Source of the DNA: Hyaloscypha bicolor E
Lineage: Eukaryota; Ascomycota; Leotiomycetes; Helotiales; Hyaloscyphaceae
Assembly: GCF_002865645.1 (NCBI RefSeq)
Contig: NW_020194585.1
Location: 248,001 to 312,000 of the forward strand
Direction of reading: 5' to 3'
DNA: 64,000 nucleotides
Position numbers and translations under genes: made by a program. Position 1 is the first letter of the stretch. Every line of letters begins with the position of its first letter. Below the pieces are notes generated by a model. It made no database searches, was not told where the DNA came from, and was given only the letters and a program-made list of their open reading frames with translations. Below are positions 24,101 to 35,823 of this stretch, piece after piece.

Positions 24101-26764
24101 TCTTTTTTATAAAAAGAATCGGGAATATAAAAAGAAACTAGCTTAGCTTAATAAAACCTTATTAGAGGTTCTTTTTAAGGAAATACTTGATTTCCTATAG
24201 CTTATAGATTAATTATTAATAAAGCGGGAAATACCCTAGGCTTTCTAAATCTTTAGAATTATTAATCTAAATCTTATAATTATATAATTAATATAAAAGT
24301 AAGATATTTAATACTTTTTTTTAAGAAGATATCTATAAAATCCTTAAACTTCTCTAATAAGACTCTTACTAGCTATTATAGCTCTGTCTTTCCTGGCTAT
24401 TATTTACCTGAAATAAACTTATTCTCTTACTATAATTTTAGCTCTTTATTAATCTCGAAAAATAATATTATAAAGAAAAGATTCTTCTTTTTCTATAGAT
24501 TTATCTAGAAAGCAGCTAGCGAGATACCTATAATATTAATTATAAGCCTTAACTAGCTCTTATGGCTTTTCTTTAAATAGTATGATTTTAATATTCCTAT
24601 TTCTAGCTTAAGAGAAATCTCTATATTTCCTAAAACTACCTGTATTTCTCTATAGTATTAAGCTTAATTCTTTTACTATATATGGCTTTCTGAACCCGGG
24701 TTAGGAAAAGAATAAGAGAGTTTCCTCTTTATAAGCTAAGGTTTCTAGGACTTATTTATAGCTATAGCTTTATTTCTTTTATTTATATCTTCTTAGTACT
24801 AGTTACTTTTCCCAGGTTTCAAGTTCTTATATATAGTAGTTAGGACCTTATCTTAATTCTTTTTTCTAGGCTAATTATCTAGCCAGATTAATTTTCTATT
24901 TTTATAATTAATTAGGATACTAGTACTTATAAACTACTATTATTCCAAAATTATATTATACTTTTCTAGTCCTATAACTAGTATAAGTACTAGGACCTTC
25001 CGTCTATTAATTAAAAGTATAAGCTTAATATAGTAAGTAATAGACGCGACCTACTTATTATTGAACCCTCTTATATTATAGGATAATACTAATTAAATAA
25101 GCTTAATATCTAGAAATTATTTAATTATTTCTATAAACTTGGAATTAATAAAAGTATATCTATTTATTCTAGTATTAATAAGAGAAGAAGTCTTAATACC
25201 TAATCTATTATTACTAATTATATAAGAAAATATAAATGCTTTATTTCCTAGTAACTAGCTCAAATTAATTTCTACTATATTTATATAATATAATTCTAAA
25301 AAAAAGACTTCTTTTAGAAGTTCTTATTTCCTTACTCTATATTCTTAAATAGCTTACTTATAATAAGTACTACTAGCTTAGCTACTAAGACTTGCTTTAT
25401 ATATTTAGTCTTAGGCTCTAGATAGCTTCTAGATATATAACTAAATTTATTATAGTTATAGTACTTGAGATCTGAGGATTCAGGCTTTAGGATAGCAGGC
25501 TTATCTATTACTAGGGTCTTGGAGGCAGGCTTTATATAAGAGGCGCCTCCTAAACTTGGCTTATTTATACTTTTATTAGCTTTCTTGGATATCTAGTCTT
25601 TCTTTTTATAATAAGCTCGGATTTACTAGTTATTTATAGTATAGTATTATATGAACTCCGTAATATAAATAGCCGGGTTATTATAGTATATAGTTATAGC
25701 CTCTTAAAGCTTTTAAGTAAGCTTATTATTTAGGTTATTCTTGAGGTCCTATAGATTAATATTTCCATTTATTATATATCTTAAGAATAGGATATAGAAT
25801 TCCTAAAAGATCTGGCCCTTTTTTATAAATAGCTTCTTAAAGACTTACCGGGTATTATACTTCTTATTTAGGTTACTATATAGCTTCTCTAAGTAAGTAT
25901 ATAGTTCTCTAATAGTCTTATATATATATTAACTATTCTAGTTTAGGCAGGGAGAAATTAGTATAAGAATATAGCTACTTATATAGCCGGAAATATAGAT
26001 AATCTTAAGGTTCTTTATCTAGTAAGTATTAGAGTTATTATAAAGCTTATTCTTAATCTAAACTAACTAATTATTAAAGGTAATACCGTCCTTAGTTATA
26101 CTTTTAAAAATAAGAGAATTAGGAAATTTAACTAAATATCTACTTTCTAGAATAAGAGAACCGGTTATTTCTATAGGCTATATAATAAGCTTCTTAATAA
26201 TAGCTTTATTCTTTTATAGGGCTTACTTAGTTTCTCTTAGCTAATTATAATAATTCTTACTATAGGCAAGAATATTATATATTTTTAGAATTAGCTTAAT
26301 AATCTCCTTATATAAAGCCTTTAGGCTTTAAAGTAATTCTTGGAAGTTTGCCTTTAATAGGGCAGGTTCCTTTTTTTTCTTAGCTCTCTAAAAGAAAGTA
26401 TTTCTCTTATTATAAGTATTAATAAGATATTTGAACTCTTTAGGAGACTTAATAAGAGGCTCTAGTCTATTTTCTAGTAATATACTAGTAGTATCTTATA
26501 CTATAGCTTCTTTTGACTTACCTAGTTATTCTAGAACTTGCTTTCTTATAAGTCTTTATTTAGTAATAAGGTATTAGCCTATCTGCTTGCCTAACTAGTC
26601 TAGGGCTTTCTTATCTAGTTATTTTAAGGCTTTTTTTTATTCTAATATTAGTTAACTAGTACGGGAGTAGCTATGGCATATTACGTTTATACTTATTAAA
26701 AACTAATCGGGTAAGTATTATTTAAATCTTCTATAGAATTAAGAAGTAGGTAAGCTTTAAATTA

Positions 26765-27044
26765 TATTACGAGTATAAGATCTAGGGCCTGAAAGATATA
26801 GTTAGACTATCTCTATTTCAATAATTTAAAGCTAAAGAAAGAAGAGAATCTTAAAGAAGCCTCGGATCTAAATAATTGCGAGCTATATACGGGCTTATAT
26901 ACTAGCTTAAGCTCGGGATCACGTATAATAATTAGGTGACTATAGATGCCTTATTTAGATACTAGATACCTCTCTTAAATATCAGATGCCTCTCTAGCTC
27001 TAGTCTAATTCCTACTAGTACCATATATTATAATAACTATAATA
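26765..27044 (-). repeat. 5' LTR of gypsy family B
   Basis: Same 280-bp length and order as the left copy. It differs mainly by C/T and G/A substitutions. Confidence 0.85.
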
Positions 27045-27049
27045 ATAAG

Positions 27050-28636
27050 TATCTAATAAGTTTTATAATTAAATAAAATAATATTAAAAGTTCAAATTTA
27101 ATTTCTTTTAAAATATAGGTTCTAATTAACTTTAAAACTAATTATTTGAATATATAATTTAGTAACTATATTACTATTTTTCTAATAAAGATTTTAAAGT
27201 TCTTTAAAAATATCTTATTAATAGGTTTAAAATACTTGAAATATATTAATTAAATAGGCCTTAAATTACTTCTAATAAATCTTATATAATAATAGGCTTT
27301 ATTTTATTATAGTCTCTTAAATATTATAAGATTTGTTTCTAAAAGTATTTATAATAAAGTTAATTCTAGAAAAGTATCTATTATAAGTTTAAGGTTAGAT
27401 CCTAAAAACTATTTCCTAAAAAGATATAAATATTCTCTATTTTTTAAAGAACTTTCTATAATATAAATTAGGTATTTGGATCTTAAAAAGCTTTTCTTAG
27501 TTTAAATATATTTTCAGGATATTATATAATAGCTTCTAGTAAATAATATCGAGATTATTTTTAAAGCTTATTATATTAAAAAAGAAAATAGGTTCTAATT
27601 CTATTCTAGAAAGTTCTTTAATATAAATTATTAAGAAAAATGAAATAGATTTATAAATAAAGTTTCTATAAAATATAATAAAATATAAAATATTTCTAAA
27701 AATATTCTTATATTATTCCAATTATAGGATATATTAATTAATTATATTTATTAATTCTTGCTTTTATTAGAGTACTTTAACTTTAGTATATAAGTCCTGT
27801 TTTATAACTTAAATAATAATAACTTGGGTATTAATCTTAATATCTTAATTATTACTAGAATTATTTTTATTATTATTACTTATTTATAGAAGCTTCTAAA
27901 GAGCCTTATTAAAGATATTAGATAAGCTTTTATTATTAGTTATATTAGAATTAATTTAATTAACTTCTTTTATAGAAATAATTTTAATAAAGAATTATAT
28001 ATTTTTATAGATTTCGAAATATAATTATTTATTAAATTACCTCTTTTAAAGATAAAGAAATTAGCTTATAAGATATTTATTAGTAAGTAATAAAATAATA
28101 GAATAAATTAATAAGTTATAAAACTATAATATAAAATTTAGTATAAAACTAATTTCTATTTTTCCTATAAAGTTTAGAGAAGCCTTCTCTAAATAAGAGG
28201 CCCTAATAATATATATATAATAAGGAATTTATAAGTCTAATATTTATAATATAAATAGTAGTTAGTTATAATAATAAAGAGCTATTAATCTCTCTAATTA
28301 ATACTTGTAATATTCGAGGTTTATTATATATTCTTTAATTATATATAATCCTATATATATTATAATAATATATATTTATTTAATAATTTTAATTATTATA
28401 TCTAGTACTAAATATATTTTACTAAATAAAGAAATAATATATATAAATTAAATAATTATTATTTCTTATTATATAAGAGAATAAAATTAAATATAATATA
28501 AAAAATCTTTTAATTATTATTTCTAGAATTTATTTATATTATATTATAATAATATAACTTTTAATATTTACTTAATATAATATTAAAGCTTTATATAAGA
28601 ATAACTTCTCTTTTTTTAGGCTTATTAATAAAGAAT
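27050..28636. other. AT-rich desert, no gene recognised
   Basis: Strongly AT-rich with frames broken throughout. Some stretches look like eroded coding sequence, but no motif could be named. Confidence 0.45.
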
Positions 28637-28839
28637 TATATATATATATTTATATTATATATATATTTATATTATATATATATTTATATTATATATATAT
28701 TTATATTATATATATATTTATATTATATATATATTATATATATATTTATATTATATATATATTTATATTATATATATATTTATATTATATATATATTTAT
28801 ATTATATATATATTTATATTATATATATATTTATATTAT
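28637..28839. repeat. Minisatellite, 17-bp unit TTTATATTATATATATA
   Basis: About a dozen near-identical units in tandem, one of them shortened near 28,730. Confidence 0.85.
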
Positions 28840-28953
28840 TATTTAAAATATTATTACTTTTTAAATATAACATATTTAATTATTTATTAATTAATTTACT
28901 TTAATTTAAGTTTTTATTTAGTAATTTATATTATATAAAAAATATATCTAATA

Positions 28954-29134
28954 TTATGCTCTGCCGCTTTACTAGGAAATTTAGCATTACGTGATTACGC
29001 GATAACGCATGCGGCTGGCTAGTATTTAGAATACTAAAGCTCCTGTACTTACGAGCTTCCCTCCTTAGTTTAGAATTCTCGGATTAAGAGCCACTCTACT
29101 TTGCTTTCCAAGCCCAGAGCCCGGTTTCGTGACA
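28954..29134. mobile_element. Solo-LTR-like GC-richer island
   Basis: A 181-bp segment of ordinary composition sits inside AT-rich sequence and is bounded by the direct repeat TCTAATA (28947-28953, 29135-29141). Read on the minus strand it starts TGTCACGAAACCGGGC and shares GGGCTTGGAAAGCA and following spacing with the LTRs of families B and C read on the plus strand. A solo LTR of a related family is the likeliest reading. The 7-bp flank is longer than the usual 5, so the exact ends are uncertain. Confidence 0.5.
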
Positions 29135-29141
29135 TCTAATA

Positions 29142-29679
29142 GCTTATTTTAATATTACTTATTATATTTCTTATATTAAATAATTTATAAATTCTAAAGC
29201 CTGAATTTAAACTAATATTTATAATATTATAAAATACTAAATTATAAAATCTCTAAATTTCTTTTATTAAATCTATAATTATATATTTTCGAGAATAGAA
29301 ATTAATAAAATAAATAAGTATATATAAAGTTTAATAATAAGAAATAACTAAAACTTCTTTTATAATAAAAATAAAAAGCAAAAACTAATTATTAATATCT
29401 CAAGTTAAAGCTATATATTTAACTAAACTTAGATAAATATAAGTAGTATTCTTTTAGCTTTCCGAGATAGCTGAGGTAAGGGGCTTTAATTTTATAATAA
29501 GTCGAGGGAACATTTGTTAGCAGTTTTTCTGAAATGTCCTATATTGACTTGGGACATAGAGATTTCAGTGCCGCTTTTCCGTCCACCGTGAGGCGCGCTG
29601 GATTTTAGCGAGCCAGTCCCTGAGATTTTAGTGATTATAACCCTGAACTTTTAAGCGAAACACTGACTTGATGAGGGGT
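29142..29679. other. Transition from AT block to gene island
   Basis: AT-rich up to about 29,450, then balanced sequence. No gene or repeat recognised. Confidence 0.4.
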
Positions 29680-29681
29680 TA

Positions 29682-29841
29682 TCCGTTGCGCTGCCACCAG
29701 GGACGAATTTCCGGGATCAAATATACCGCAAAATTGCAGCAAATCGGCGGTCTTAAATTAAAGAATCTGGCGATATGATTTGTTGATTCAGTTCACTTAG
29801 ATGTGCACGGGCCAATTCATCCCTAGTGGCAGCGCAACAGA
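29682..29841. mobile_element. 160-bp MITE with 28-bp terminal inverted repeats
   Basis: The left end starts TCCGTTGCGCTGCCACCAGG. The reverse complement of the right end starts TCTGTTGCGCTGCCACTAGG. The match runs for 28 bases with three C/T differences. Both ends abut TA (29680-29681, 29842-29843), as after Tc1/mariner-type insertion. There is no coding capacity, so it is non-autonomous. Composition is normal, so it seems unaffected by RIP. Confidence 0.8.
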
Positions 29842-30005
29842 TAGGTGTTAAAATTCAAATTCCACGTAATTAGCACGTAAAGTTCTCTGAACTTATAAAG
29901 ACTATATATACTCGGTCTTTATAATCTCATAAACACGAGACTAAGCTCCATCCTTATCAATATATACGCCGCTTCGTTATCAATTAAAATATAAAGTTTG
30001 CTCAG

Positions 30006-30012
30006 TAGCCAA
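30006..30012 (+). promoter_or_regulatory. CCAAT box upstream of the calmodulin-like gene
   Basis: AGCCAATCAG stands about 150 bases before the proposed start codon. In fungi this motif is bound by the Hap2/3/5 complex. This is a motif match only. Confidence 0.4.
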
Positions 30013-30160
30013 TCAGACACCGTCGAGGACCAGGGGCGTTGTCTTACCTGTGCCCCGCTTTGGCAGCCTAATCTCACCTTATGTATAATTTTCATCGAGC
30101 TACTCACCAGCACTGGCACCGCAAATAGACCGGACGTACCTGCAACGAACTTAAGCCAAC

Positions 30161-30996
30161 ATGCCAGGCCCAGACCTAGCACATGTAAGGGGCCTTACAC
30201 TCTCCGCTGCGTCTAACGCCGCAGCGCGGGTCCGGGACGACGAAGCCTAACTCTATCCAGGCCCACTCGACCACTCCGGAAGAGGTGCAAGCTCTGAAGG
30301 ATGCGTTCCTCCTATTCGTGAGTTCCACTTGTTAGAACTCATTCTCGACATTGCGATATTGATGTTCGTACATAGGACGCTGACAGCGATGGTACCTCTT
30401 CTCTCACATATCTTTTAACGCCCAACTCAAGGTTCTCCCCGGCAGATAGCTAGCTAACAGGCATTGCGATCCTAGGCGTCATCACAAGAAACGAACTCGG
30501 CGCCGTGATGAAGTCCCTCGGTCTCAATCCCACCGATGCAGAGCTTGACGATATGATCAACGAAGTAGACATCGACCACACAGGCTCCGTTGATCTCGAT
30601 GGTCTGTCCCCCTGCCCCCTCCCCTCCTCGCTTCAACAATGGCTAAACACTCGACATAGAATTCATCAAGATGATGACCGCGGAGACCAAGCCGGCCAAC
30701 TTCGAAGAGGAGATGCGCAGCGCGTTCAAGGTCTTCGATAAGGACAACAGCGGCACCATCTCCGGCGACGAGATAGCGCACGTGATGAAGTCATTTGGCG
30801 AGAATTTGTCGGAAGAGGAGCTGAAGATTATGATGGAGGAGGTGGATAAGGATGGGAATGGGACGATTGATTGTACGTATACACTTTGACGAGGAGCTTC
30901 CTGCTCGGTTTGTTTGGCTTGTGGGACGAGAGTGGATGGCTAACATGCGGATTAACTGTAGATGAGGAGTTTGTCAACTTTTTCTTGGCGAAGTAG
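30161..30996 (+). CDS. Calmodulin-like protein with four EF-hands (six exons)
   Basis: Exons are 30161-30184, 30225-30317, 30376-30391, 30476-30601, 30660-30872 and 30962-30996. All introns (40-89 bp) have GT...AG ends, and phases join to a 168-residue protein. EF loops are DADSDGVITRNE (40-51), [12 protein letters not shown] (76-87), [12 protein letters not shown] (113-124) and [12 protein letters not shown] (149-160). All have Asp at 1 and 3, Gly at 6 and Glu at 12; loop 2 has Thr at position 5. The first 22 or so residues are an extension not found in calmodulin, and the protein ends FFLAK instead of the calmodulin MMxxK tail. It is thus a divergent calmodulin-like Ca2+ sensor rather than the canonical protein. 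The start ATG has good context (GCCAACATGCC). Exon 3 is only 16 bases. Targets unknown. Confidence 0.85.
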
Positions 30997-31574
30997 ATGT
31001 TGCGGGATCTATGAAGACAATCGAAGGAAATCGGCATGAGATCGTGCTAAATATCAAGACGGATTTAGGTTTCTATAGGTAGAGCTAAAATATGCGCACT
31101 GCTTTTTGAAAGGACTTTTTGGTTCTTCCTCCCTATACTTCCTGCTCTAAATTGTGTTCCTTGTTTATGATTTCTTGTTCTCACTTCCATGAAGTGTATC
31201 ATCCCGCCCCTGCTGTGGCGCTTGTGTTGCTTCCTGAGGTGAGCCAATCTCGCCGCCTGGAACTTGAGAAAAGCTCGCCACTCTTCGCATCATTCACCCC
31301 CTTGCTGTCAAACTCTTATCAGTGATGTCTAGATCGAGGTTCCGAGGAATTGTGATGTCACTAGACATGAGGAATATTCCACACCCAACACTCACCGGTC
31401 ATCAGAATCAGGAAGAAGAGAACTGCCGGTGTCTCCAAGAAACATAACAAAAACCGCCACACTCTCGTCCTCCATCCAACACTCGTTGGCCCTCACATCA
31501 CGAAGCACAGATTTAGAAACCGCGTATCAAATCTTCGCATCGTATTCTCCAACCAGCTATAGTGACATCAATCA
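30997..31574. other. Shared 3' region between convergent genes
   Basis: This stretch lies between the calmodulin-like gene (plus) and the lipase gene (minus), whose 3' ends face each other. Short open frames here show no motif or splice support. Confidence 0.5.
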
Positions 31575-33841
31575 TCAATCATCATCCTCTGTATTCCTCG
31601 TCAACGGGCCCACAAGCCCCAACATCCGTCGTCCGAGTAAATCGTCCTCACTCGCCAAACTAACCATGCTCTTCTGCCTCCGCATGCTTGTGTCCTTACT
31701 TCTCTCGCCCTTCTCCCTCAACTGCTCCTTCAACAATTTCTCTTTCCTCTTTCGCTCCTCTTCCCTCTTGCCTCTCGAGGACATACTCATTTCCAGCCCC
31801 ATGTCTTCATCCCCTGAACTCTCTGTTCGTCTCCTCTGATGATGCTGATGGCCACCTCTACTCGAGGAGCTCAAGTATCCAGAAGGTCCAGGCGTGGAGA
31901 TTGTAGTCTGGGAATTGAGTTCCCGTTCTTCTGACGCGGCGAAGATATGTTCGATCCAGCGGGAGCAGCGATGGATGTATTTCCACCCCTCGGGAAAGAC
32001 ACCTACAAACTGCAGGAATCCGTGCGAGATACCTGGGATGAGAGCCACTTCCACGACATCTCGGTCGTCGAACTCTTTTCTTAGCCGGACATCTGAGGAT
32101 TGCTGTGCGTGTGCGGCGGCTTTTGCCCTGCGGATGCGGCCGGCAAAGATGACAGTGTCGTCGACAAGGGGGTCACGCTCTCCTGTGAGGAAATAGGTTT
32201 TCGGGAACTGTGAGAGTAAAGAGTCAGGGGCGAGAATGGGAGAAAGTAGGTAATCTTGCGAGAAGTCGGGACGGTTATGTGGGCCTATGTAGAGGATAAT
32301 CATCGCTCGCATCATTTCGGGGGAGAGGATACGGTCGTTGAAGTAAGAGATCATGCTTGACATTGCCAGGCGTGTCTTCAGTGGTTCTGGATGGTGCGAG
32401 CCCGAGGCTTGGTGCTCGGGAGGTGGGTGTTTTCGGGGAGTGGTTGGGGAGAGCAGGGTTGGTCCTGCTGTAGAGAATTGCGGGGAAGGGAGGGTGATGG
32501 ATGTTGGGCGGACGGGCTGGAGGTTCGTGACAGCTGGTGGAGAGGTGACTTTTGGCGTGGAGCCATTATCTTCTTCTTCGGACTGATGGGGTGTGCCTGC
32601 TGCCAGGGTGTATTGCATGCTCTTTCTTCGGAGAATGGCCTTGTTGGTCTTTCTCATTCTTCTGTCCTTAATCAACGACATCTGCTCGTCAGACATCCAG
32701 TTTCCGATGTTCATATCCAAGCCCGGGTACATCAAGATAAGACCATCTGGAATCGGAAGACTGGTTTGACCAAGGTACTTTCGTGTATCGGTGGAACCGG
32801 CTTCGATGACCATGAGGGTAAGACAGGTAGCAAGGTTTCCACCCGCACTGTCACCCGTAATGACAATCTTCGGTACAACCTCTCCCGACATACCAACGCA
32901 TTTGCCACGACTTGCAATGATCGTACTGTACACATCGAAGCATTCGTTCAGCGCATATGGGTAGGGGAACTCGGGAGCCTTTCGGTAATCCAAACTCAAG
33001 ACTGGAAGACCCGTCTTCCCAGCCCATGCAAAAAGCTTGTCATCGTTTGTTCTCGGGTTCATCGCCACGAATCCGCCTCCAGGAATATCCAACACCAGCT
33101 TTGTGTGATTCTTGAGCGCCGAGAGCGGCCCATCAAAATACAGCCAGCCGTTGACAGGTTCCTTGTAATCGCTATTCGGAGGTCTCGGGATTCTGATCGC
33201 GCGGGGAGGATATCTCATGAATTGAGGTCGCATCAAATTCGTAAGGAATGCGAGATACGGCGTCGTGCCCTTATTCCAACTGACACGCAAATGCTCAACC
33301 GTCACCATCCCTCTGACCTTCCTGACCTTCTCATCGGCTTGTTCAGCAGCAATGAGATAGTAGGCCGTGAAGACGATGCTGCAGAGGTCCCTCAACCACT
33401 TCCGGCGCAGCCGCATCGCTGTCCAGAATCCAGCATCCAATGCTGTTGTCACCCATGTTGCGCGGAAGTATGATCGCGTGTAGAGGTTTGCCAGAGGTTC
33501 GGGACATTCGAGGCCGAGTAATTTGCTCAGGTTTCGTGCAATGTAGAGGTAAAGCATCGTTATGACCACCGTCTGCCATGGTGTGAGGGAATTCGAGAGT
33601 CCTCGGGACAGTTTGCGTATCGTAGGAGGGCCATGTTTATGTCCTCTGCAGTGAAGTTAGCTACTGCATTACCTCGAGAAAGAAGACAAACGTACCTGAA
33701 GAGGTAGAATGACCAGAACGAGACAACTGCCAGGACTTGGACTCGTCGAAACCTGACCGACGGGCGACCCAAAACATGATCTGAAGAGCCTCAATTAGCA
33801 ATCCATAGGCAATTTTGGTCTGCGGAGGCCATACCTATCAT
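31575..33841 (-). CDS. HSL-type alpha/beta hydrolase (lipase/esterase), membrane-associated
   Basis: Exons are 33841-33835 (ATG ATA G only), 33780-33696 and 33645-31575; introns of 54 and 50 bp carry GCTAAT/GCTAAC branch sites. The product is 720 residues. It begins MIDHVLGRPSVRFRRVQ, with two hydrophobic segments (VLAVVSFWSFYLF; VVITMLYLYIA) that suggest membrane attachment. The hydrolase fold shows the oxyanion stretch DIPGGGFVAM (about 217-226), the nucleophile motif GDSAGG (Ser297), GERDP (Asp522) and GISHGF (His572), matching the hormone-sensitive-lipase family. A Pro/Ser-rich insert (about 385-450) separates the two halves of the catalytic domain. The C-terminal 120 or so residues are charged, with a possible coiled coil (KREEERKRKEKLLKEQLREK). 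Likely role: hydrolysis of lipid esters; substrate not determinable. Confidence 0.88.
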
Positions 33842-34687
33842 CGTGGCATTTGATGCAGTCTATCGTAGAGAAGAAAGAGAAACCCCAAGGAGGAATGCAG
33901 CTTCGAGAACAAAGCGCCAAGATTGACATGTGAGTCCATGAAGGAAACAACCGCCACAAGGATACCAGCACAGCCAATGCTCTAAGCACACTATATTCTA
34001 TCAATCACAATCTGCGCATGCAGAACGAAGGCGTGACTGGAGAGGAGGCGGAATCTTGCGGAGCCAGGTCATCGTTGTGGTAAGCTCGAGAAGTCTTGTG
34101 ATCCTACTGACCTCGAAACTGCAGCTGGGAGGGCCTCGGCGTATGTTCCTGCGGCGTTTAGGACATTTCTGCACCGAATGAAAGCGTGGCGGGCAGGGGC
34201 GGGAAGGGCAAATGCGGTGTGGAGGAGACGTTGATTGGAGGTGAATGGTTGGAGCTCGTCTCCGGTGTCAGATGTTGTGAAGAAAAATGCATGTGATGGC
34301 ATGACGAGAAAGGGCTGCACGTGATCAACTTAATCTATCTCTTCTCGATTGAGTCTAGTTCACATTCTGGCTGGAATGAGAATTTGAAAATGTGTTGCTG
34401 ATACTGTAAACATTTATTATTTGTTGAAAACTATTGTGCAGTCAATGAATGGTGCTGGGCAACGTTGCCAGCCCAATATCCAGGGGTTGCATACTCTTCC
34501 CCCCTAAGGCCCCCCATTAAGCCCCTCCGGAAGATGCCGAACGAGGCACCGCATGCACATCTGCATTTGTTCCCATAAATTGGTGTCCGGTACAATCTGT
34601 ACTCTGCCAGTGTGCAATGCATCTGCAGTCCTCATCAAGCAGCGCTCCTCGTTGCTGGACCTATATCATGCTCCTTCCCGCACCTCC
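33842..34687. other. Intergenic between two minus-strand genes
   Basis: Contains the promoter and 5' leader of the lipase gene and the 3' flank of the Rei1-like gene. Open frames of 60-80 codons here lack motifs and are not called. Confidence 0.45.
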
Positions 34688-35823
34688 TCACCCCAACCTC
34701 TTCTCCAACCCACCCCTCTTCTTCCCCATATGCTTGACCCTAAACCTCTTCTGCCTATTCGCGCCTCTCTCCAGACTGCCCTGATACTCATTCCTGACCC
34801 TAGCCTGAAGACCCTCCCTCTGCCTCTCCATCACCATCAAAGCCCGTTGCTGCAGGCCTGATATTCCCGCTAGACTCATCTCCGCACCTTTTCTCAATAC
34901 CACCTTCTGATCCTTCGATTCCGTAGTGTCAGTCGATATTTCAGCTTCATCTCCACTTTCAGTGAGAAGATGTTGCTGAGGAGATTTAGAGCGTCGTCGC
35001 GTTGAGGGATGTCGTTGGGATGATCGAGGTTGCGTTCGATGACCTAGGACTTTGCCGGATGGGAGACGGAGCGAATCTTCGATCTTCACCACGCCGTCTC
35101 TAATCTCCACATCGCCCTTTTCGCTTCCTTCGGAACCGAAATCATAGAACTCCCACAGCTCACTCTCTTCGTCGTCAAGATCGAGCTTGCAATGCCCCTT
35201 CCCTCGCATATGGTCCTGCGCTCCAGCTTTTGTATTTCTTTCCTTATGACAGAAAAGACATTCGTGGAAGACGTAGACCAGGATATGGAGGTAATGGAGC
35301 AGGGAGGGGACGTCGGTGAGGTGGTCAGCGGAAGGGATGATGAAAGTGTGGGCCTCGGACATATGCTTCAAATTGTCCTGCATCGAAGGAGACTCCAAGT
35401 TGCAGAATAGGCATTGCGCCGGGTCAAAATCCTCTTCCTCATTAGACGAAAGAGGGCTGAGTGAAGCAAAGTCTTCCGGTGCAAGAGATTCCAGCTCGTC
35501 GGACCTCATGACGTGGTTCTTTGCCTTGGCATGTGCCTCCCACCTCTCATCCTCACTTCCAGATTCCGAGGCTAGCACTTGCGTGTCGAATACCTTGAAG
35601 GAAATCGGAGGTAGTGCAGCAATCTTTCGTTTCAGGTTATAAACGCTGTTCTCGTCAACTCTGCAACAATCCAATGACGAAATGGAACTCACTGCCACTC
35701 CTCTTTCATATGCGCTCTCTTCGCCTCCTTACTCTCGAAATTTGCAAGGCATGTTGTGCAACTGAGCTCCTGCTCAGTGGTATTTGCGCCTGCCGTTGTC
35801 GTGTTTGTCGTTGCGTCTGGCAT
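34688..35823 (-). CDS. Rei1/ZNF622-type zinc-finger 60S maturation factor, short form
   Basis: Exons are 35823-35693 and 35645-34688; the 47-bp intron (GTGAGT...GAACAG) rebuilds the conserved EEWHVYNLKRK junction. The protein has 362 residues. Zinc finger 1 is CTTCLANFESKEAKRAHMK...H (Cys22, Cys25, His38, His44). Later fingers are CLFC...H...H (122-143) and HECLFCHKERNTKAGAQDHM (173-195). The C-terminus is basic (RFRVKHMGKKRGG). The family acts in the cytoplasm on pre-60S ribosomes, helping release of export factors such as Arx1. Compared with usual fungal members (longer, four fingers) the second finger is missing: the region after LPPISFKVFDTQV holds only KNH without its Cys pair. The start is the ATG nearest the first finger; an in-frame ATG 123 bases upstream gives unconserved sequence. 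Confidence 0.85.

Larger units (their letters stand above)
20702..27044 (-). mobile_element. Ty3/gypsy chromovirus-type retrotransposon, RIP-inactivated (family B)
   Basis: LTR repeats of 280 bp lie at 20878-21157 and 26765-27044. The left end carries an extra 176 bp (20702-20877). Flanks ACAAG (20697-20701) and ATAAG (27045-27049) fit a 5-bp duplication with one C-to-T change. The coding strand is minus: a zinc-knuckle relic KYYNYNKFSY (near 25,440), reverse transcriptase with AYLNNILIYSD (23,786-23,754; YLDD in active elements), GLTNSP-like and FLGFYNF motifs, and a C-terminal chromodomain relic (KLKYRV**KE*DLDPE*YPA, near 21,480-21,530). A purine tract (AGAGAGGAGGTAA) abuts the left LTR, which makes that the 3' LTR. 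Many TAG/TAA codons replace Trp and Gln. Confidence 0.88.

Noticed and set aside
29919..30216. Overlapping 70-87-codon frames upstream of the calmodulin-like gene
   Set aside because: They cover the promoter and first exon/intron on both strands and have no conserved motif.
31429..31906. Plus-strand Ser/Leu-rich open frames (31429-31839, 31688-31906)
   Set aside because: Antisense shadows of the charged C-terminal region of the lipase gene and its 3' flank.
32391..33473. 360-codon plus-strand open frame
   Set aside because: It is antisense to the HSL-type lipase gene, which has a full catalytic triad and splice signals. The plus-strand translation has no motif.
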